A stretch of DNA of 64,000 nucleotides from Paenibacillus_AA sp045062745 (GTDB taxonomy: Bacteria > Bacillota > Bacilli > Paenibacillales > NBRC-103111). The position numbers and the translations under genes are program-made. The first letter of the stretch is position 1. Every line of letters begins with the position of its first letter. Below the pieces are notes generated by a model, which worked only from the letters and a program-made list of their open reading frames with translations, did not search any database and was not told the origin of the DNA. Where the stretch lies: contig NZ_JBJGED010000001.1 of NCBI RefSeq assembly GCF_045062745.1, positions 186,001 through 250,000 of the forward strand, in the 5' to 3' direction. Shown one piece after another: positions 60,320-64,000 of the stretch.

Positions 60320-60505
60320 CTACTCCTCGGAGCGGGAATTCTCCAGCTCGCTGATATACTCGTTCTCCCGGCCTTCTCCGGTCGGGTTGGAATTCTTGAT
60401 CTGGCTCAGCCGGCCGTTGCGCAGCTCGCCGATCTCGTTCGTGTCCGGGGTTTGCTTATCGCCCGGCTGTGCGTCATGCATGCTGTTGTTGTATTTGTTT
60501 GACAT
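60320..60505 (-). CDS. small hydrophilic protein, unknown function
   Basis: 61 residues from the ATG at 60505 with AAGGAGAG upstream. It is rich in Asn, Glu, Ser and Gly, with IGELRNGRLSQIKNSNPTGE in the middle, and looks unstructured, in the manner of small spore or stress proteins. No family recognised. Confidence 0.6.
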   Translation of the reverse strand: MSNKYNNSMHDAQPGDKQTPDTNEIGELRNGRLSQIKNSNPTGEGRENEYISELENSRSEE

Positions 60506-60605
60506 TGTGCAGGCGCTCTCCTTTACCAAATTGGACATCAATGGGATTGCAGTCCAACGTAGTATGCGCTTGGAGGCGATAGCTATGCATATGTGACGGT
60601 TCTGG

Positions 60606-61277
60606 TTAGATCGGACGGAGCGCTACCGTCTCCTTCGTTTCCAGCTGGCGGATCATTTCGTACCAGGCTTCGGGCTTCCGCTCCAGGACGGCGTAGTACG
60701 TGCGCAAGAACTGAACGACGAGCGCCGCCGGCAGATCGGAGAGGTTCTCGTCGTAGGCGAGGAAGCACAAATCAAGCTCATGCACCCCTGTACCATCCTG
60801 CTGCCAGGAAGGGTGTACGTAAGGGAAGTCGAGACGCCGGTAGCCCAAGTGTGCGAGCACCTCCCGACGGACGAACGGATCCATCGGTTTTACGCCGCCG
60901 AATGCGTGTTCCCGGGCCAGATACGGGTTGTAGATCTCCGCGAACATGCCGATCAGCCGGCTCCCGCTTTGCTCGACGAGCTGGAACAAGTGCTTCTGGC
61001 GACGGCGCGCCAAGAATGGCCCGATCCCGAGCCCCTCCCGACCGATTATCGTAAAATCCGTCATCGCCACCTGCATGTCCGGATAATAGCGGTATTCGGT
61101 CGCTCCGACCACTTCTCCCTCGTGCACGGCTACGAACACTTGAATGCCGGGATCCTGCAGCGGCTCGGCCCAAGCGCTAGCTTCCAGCACTTCCTCCGCC
61201 GGGAACACTTGCCCCATGAGTCGATGCATCGCTTGAAAATACGGATCGTCGATCCCCGCTATTTTGATATACTCCAT
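60606..61277 (-). CDS. GNAT-like N-acetyltransferase
   Basis: 223 residues. The N-terminal half has an acetyltransferase-like pattern: QVFVAVHEGEVVGATEYRYY near 50, then VAMTDFTIIGREGLGIGPFL near 75-94, where R/Q-x-x-G-x-G/A is loosely matched by REGLGIGPF. The C-terminal half is less typical. The substrate is unknown. The ATG at 61277 has AGGAG 11 bases upstream. Confidence 0.7.
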   Translation of the reverse strand: MEYIKIAGIDDPYFQAMHRLMGQVFPAEEVLEASAWAEPLQDPGIQVFVAVHEGEVVGATEYRYYPDMQVAMTDFTIIGREGLGIGPFLARRRQKHLFQLVEQSGSRLIGMFAEIYNPYLAREHAFGGVKPMDPFVRREVLAHLGYRRLDFPYVHPSWQQDGTGVHELDLCFLAYDENLSDLPAALVVQFLRTYYAVLERKPEAWYEMIRQLETKETVALRPI

Positions 61278-61314
61278 TTTCCCATCCACTCCTCTTCTAA
61301 TTGTTGAATACTGC

Positions 61315-62541
61315 TCAAGCAGCCGCTTCGCGGTTCCGGTCCTTCGGCAGGAATATCGCCATGACGCCCAACAGCGGGAGATACGCGCACATCTTCATCA
61401 TAAACGCAATGCTCGTCGCATCCGCAATCCAGCCAAGCACCGCCGACCCCAAGCCGCCCAGCCCGAACGCGAGCCCGAAAAACAGACCGGAGACAAGTCC
61501 GACCTTGCCGGGCAGCAGCTCCTGGGCGTAGACGACAATGATCGAGAACGCCGACGACAGCACGAACCCGGCACACACGCACATGATGCCCGAAACGACC
61601 AAGTTCGAGTACGGGAGCGCGATTGAGAACGGCGCGGTCCCCAGGATCGACAGCCAGATAATGGACCTGCGGCCGTATCGGTCGGCGAGCGGTCCGCCGA
61701 AGAACGTCCCGGCGGCCGAAGCGGCCAGGAAGGCGAACAGGAACCATTGCGAATGCTGCACGGACACCCCGTAGTCGCCGATCAAATAAAACGTGTAGAA
61801 GCTCGTAATGCTGGACATGTACACATGCTTCGAGAAGACGAGAAACACCAGAATGACCATCGCCCAGAAGATCCGGCTCCCTGACAAGCTGCTTGCCAAG
61901 GTCGAGCCGGCTTGGCGCGCACGTCCGGATGCCGCCGGTCGCGGCTGGGATAGCCGATTGCCGTACCAGCGTGCCACGTAGGCCTGAATCGCTATGGCAG
62001 CCGCTGCGGCGATCGTGAACCAGAGCACCCCGCCTTGCCCGATATGGACGAACAGGACGGCGGTCATAATCGGTCCGAGCGAGCTGCCGATGTTCCCGCC
62101 CACCTGGAAGATCGATTGGGCCAGCCCCCGCTGCGCTCCGGCGGCCAGGTAAGCTACGCGCGAGGACTCCGGGTGGAAGATGGCCGAGCCTACGCCCATC
62201 GCGGTCACCGCGAGCAGAATCGTCGCGAAGTTCGGCGCAAGCGCCAGCCCGACGACACCGGCCAGCGTGAAGACGACCCCGATCGGCAGGATAAGCGGAC
62301 GGGGCTTCAGGTCGGACGACCAGCCTACGATCGGCTGCAGCACCGAAGCCGTCATGTTCATCGCGAAGGCGATGAGGCCGATCTGGCCGTATGTAAGCTG
62401 AAGCGAATCTTTGAGAATCGGAAACAAGGCCGATACGGTAGATTGCATCGTGTCGTTCAACAGGTGCACGATGCTGATTGCGAATAAGATCGGGAAGACG
62501 GTGGCCGCGGTGGACATCGTCTTCCTCTCGGCTCTCGCCAT
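61315..62541 (-). CDS. MFS transporter, fosmidomycin-resistance (Fsr) type
   Basis: 408 residues, 12 membrane segments. The opening FPILFAISIVHLLNDTMQST and SALFPILKDSLQLTYGQIGL near 18-55 match the Fsr family, and GSAIFHPESSRVAYLAAG near 118 is its hallmark. It exports a small drug or metabolite. GGGGGAG precedes the ATG. It diverges from nos, and the two share a 215-base intergenic region. It precedes the GNAT gene by 37 bases in the same direction. Confidence 0.88.
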   Translation of the reverse strand: MARAERKTMSTAATVFPILFAISIVHLLNDTMQSTVSALFPILKDSLQLTYGQIGLIAFAMNMTASVLQPIVGWSSDLKPRPLILPIGVVFTLAGVVGLALAPNFATILLAVTAMGVGSAIFHPESSRVAYLAAGAQRGLAQSIFQVGGNIGSSLGPIMTAVLFVHIGQGGVLWFTIAAAAAIAIQAYVARWYGNRLSQPRPAASGRARQAGSTLASSLSGSRIFWAMVILVFLVFSKHVYMSSITSFYTFYLIGDYGVSVQHSQWFLFAFLAASAAGTFFGGPLADRYGRRSIIWLSILGTAPFSIALPYSNLVVSGIMCVCAGFVLSSAFSIIVVYAQELLPGKVGLVSGLFFGLAFGLGGLGSAVLGWIADATSIAFMMKMCAYLPLLGVMAIFLPKDRNREAAA

Positions 62542-62708
62542 GCGGACTCCCCCTTGCTCTCATTCTAGCGATTATAGCACGCTAGGGGGGCAAGTCAAGA
62601 TGAAACCCGAATTGTGGCGAAAACCCGACAACTGGCAGCAAAACCGGTGTCAGCAGCCTGCTCCAAGTGGAACGGCTACGCATCGGAGCGCTACAATAGG
62701 TTTATCGA

Positions 62709-62735
62709 CAATAGCTATTGACATAGGGCTGTCAA
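62709..62735. promoter_or_regulatory. two palindromes in front of nos
   Basis: CAATAGCTATTG (62709-62720) is a perfect 12-bp palindrome. TTGACA-N6-TGTCAA (62718-62735) overlaps its end. They lie just upstream of the nos ribosome binding site (GGAAGGGG), downstream of a possible TACAAT -10 at 62692-62697. A repressor could act here. Confidence 0.5.
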
Positions 62736-62756
62736 TTCAGGAAGGGGCATCTGCTC

Positions 62757-63869
62757 GTGAAAAGTGGTGGACACGCAGGGCATCAAATAACATCTCTCAT
62801 GCTGCAGGAAGTGGAATCGTTCATCCGCGGCTGCTACACCGAGTTGGGCCGGCCGGGCGACATCCCCCGACGGCTCGCCGAGATCGAACGGCAGCTGCTC
62901 GCGACGGGCAGCTATGACCATACGTTCCAGGAGCTTGAGCACGGCGCCCGCCTGGCCTGGCGCAACAGCAACCGCTGTATCGGCCGTCTGTTCTGGAAGT
63001 CGCTGCAGGTGCTGGATTTCCGCGGGCTGGAGGAGGAGGACGCGATCTTCGAGGCGCTGCTCCGGCATATCCGGCAAGCTACCAATCGGGGCAAAATCGT
63101 GCCGACCATAAGCGTGTTCTCTCCTGCGCTCCCGGGCAAACCTTCGATTCGGCTATGGAACCATCAGCTGCTTCGCTACGCCGGATATTTGGGTTCGGAC
63201 GGCCGGGTAGTCGGCGACCGGGCCTCCGTCCGTCTGACGCAGGCGGCGGAGCGGCTCGGTTGGCGCGGGCGCGGAACGGCCTTCGACCTGCTGCCGCTGA
63301 TCATTCAGGTCGGGGACGGGCCGCCGCACTGGTTCGAGCTGCCGGCGGATGCCGCGCTGGAGGTGCCGATCCGCCACCCCGAATTCGGCTGGTTCGAGGA
63401 CCTCCATCTGCAGTGGTACGCCGTCCCGATCATCTGCGACATGCAGCTCGAGATAGGCGGCCTCGCGTATCCCTGCGCCCCGTTCAACGGCTGGTACATG
63501 GAGACGGAGATCGGAGCTCGCAACCTCGCCGACGCAGGCCGCTACGACATGCTGGCGACCGTCGCCTCCCGAATGGGACTCGACACGGGCACGAACGTCT
63601 CTCTGTGGAAGGACAAGGCGCTGGTCGAGCTGAACGTCGCCGTGCTGCATTCGTTCAAGGAAGCCGGCGTCAGCATCGTCGACCACCACACGGCCGCGGA
63701 GCAGTTCCAGCTGTTCGACCGGTTGGAGACGAGCGCGGGCCGCCGGGTGACCGGCGACTGGAGCTGGCTCATCCCGCCTGTCTCCCCGGCGACGACCGGG
63801 ATCTGGCACCAGTCTTACGCGAACGAGCTGGTGAAGCCGAACTTTCTTGCGCTGCCGGTACCCTATTAG
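62757..63869 (+). CDS. nos: nitric oxide synthase oxygenase
   Basis: 370 residues. Bacterial NOS without the reductase domain makes NO and citrulline from arginine. The heme thiolate Cys is in WRNSNRCIGRLFW near 68-80. The substrate-binding Glu is in FNGWYMETEIGARNL near 243-257, and the C-terminal GIWHQSY near 350 is typical. The GTG start has GGAAGGGG nine bases upstream. It needs outside flavin reductases. In Bacillales it protects against oxidative stress and antibiotics, and it lies beside a drug exporter here. Confidence 0.95.
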   Translation: MKSGGHAGHQITSLMLQEVESFIRGCYTELGRPGDIPRRLAEIERQLLATGSYDHTFQELEHGARLAWRNSNRCIGRLFWKSLQVLDFRGLEEEDAIFEALLRHIRQATNRGKIVPTISVFSPALPGKPSIRLWNHQLLRYAGYLGSDGRVVGDRASVRLTQAAERLGWRGRGTAFDLLPLIIQVGDGPPHWFELPADAALEVPIRHPEFGWFEDLHLQWYAVPIICDMQLEIGGLAYPCAPFNGWYMETEIGARNLADAGRYDMLATVASRMGLDTGTNVSLWKDKALVELNVAVLHSFKEAGVSIVDHHTAAEQFQLFDRLETSAGRRVTGDWSWLIPPVSPATTGIWHQSYANELVKPNFLALPVPY

Positions 63870-63895
63870 CCGTGCGTAACTATGCTCGCATGCAC

Positions 63896-63931
63896 TGCAG
63901 TTCGATTTTGCAATGGCAAAATCGAACTGCA
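63896..63931. terminator. hairpin after nos
   Basis: A perfect 16-bp stem TGCAGTTCGATTTTGC/GCAAAATCGAACTGCA with loop AATG, between the convergent nos gene and the partial gene to its right. Long and AT-balanced, without a T-run. Confidence 0.7.
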
Positions 63932-63939
63932 ATCGTCTT

Positions 63940-64000
63940 CTATTCCGGGAGATAGCCCTTCGTCCTCAACGCGGCAGCCGATTCCGTCAAGGACTCGCTC
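63940..64000 (-). CDS. C-terminal end of an unknown gene (partial)
   Basis: The minus strand reads SESLTESAAALRTKGYLPE and a TAG at 63942-63940. The rest lies off the right edge. The family cannot be told. A strong hairpin follows its stop. Confidence 0.45.
   Translation of the reverse strand, partial: SESLTESAAALRTKGYLPE

Overview
The window looks like a chromosomal stretch from an aerobic, low-G+C-phylum but fairly GC-rich bacterium of the Paenibacillus type (Bacillales, Paenibacillaceae). The evidence is the strong AGGAGG-type ribosome binding sites with frequent GTG/TTG starts, many lipoproteins with a Gram-positive lipobox, S-layer homology and LysM/3D wall proteins, a bacterial nitric oxide synthase, MscL, AdaA/AdaB and two-component systems of Bacillales type. 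No rRNA, tRNA, CRISPR array, phage or intact insertion sequence was seen. Assignment to a genus is inference.

Layout. 0-5 kb: end of a DUF2277 gene, a 750-base gap holding an array of small hairpins, then a D-glycerate module (glycerate kinase and 2-hydroxyacid dehydrogenase) divergent from an AraC regulator, and a serine hydrolase. 5.5-9.3 kb: sugar isomerase/epimerase and Gfo/Idh/MocA oxidoreductase, MscL with a zinc-ribbon tail, DinB protein. 9.4-13.2 kb: CGNR regulator, hydrolase, glutaminase, cytochrome P450. 13.3-16.4 kb: alkylation-repair operon adaA-adaB-alkA with overlapping genes, followed by a DEDDh exonuclease. 16.5-23.7 kb: hydrolase, decayed gene pieces, MFS exporter, membrane proteins, Nudix, DoxX, and an ECF sigma factor with a companion protein of unknown function. 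23.9-32 kb: a large secreted beta-propeller protein, polysaccharide deacetylase, SUFU-domain protein beside a gene remnant, a TetR-controlled hydrolase, and an AT-richer pair (phosphotransferase, VOC protein). 32-37 kb: two glycosidases (GH95/DUF5703-like and GH78) in one operon. 37-40 kb: hydrolase, reductase, AHSA1 protein with its ArsR repressor.

40.2-51.4 kb is the most unusual part: about 11 kb, all on the minus strand, encoding three cell-surface lipoproteins of electron transfer or copper handling (SCO, c-type cytochrome, multicopper oxidase), a FecBCD-type metal-chelate ABC importer, a cupin, three small membrane proteins and two complete two-component systems. Two of its operons carry the same upstream pattern: direct repeats TTAAGAAT-N3-TTAAGAAT, then exactly 29 bases, then a TATG(A/C)T -10 box. 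This defines a probable regulon of the OmpR-type regulator encoded inside the cluster.

51.4-64 kb: panD, thrC, an orphan modB-like permease, wall proteins (LysM-3D, SLH-CAP), an amino-acid oxidase-like flavoprotein, a serpin lipoprotein, a GNAT enzyme, a fosmidomycin-resistance-type MFS exporter, and a nitric oxide synthase with palindromes in front of it.
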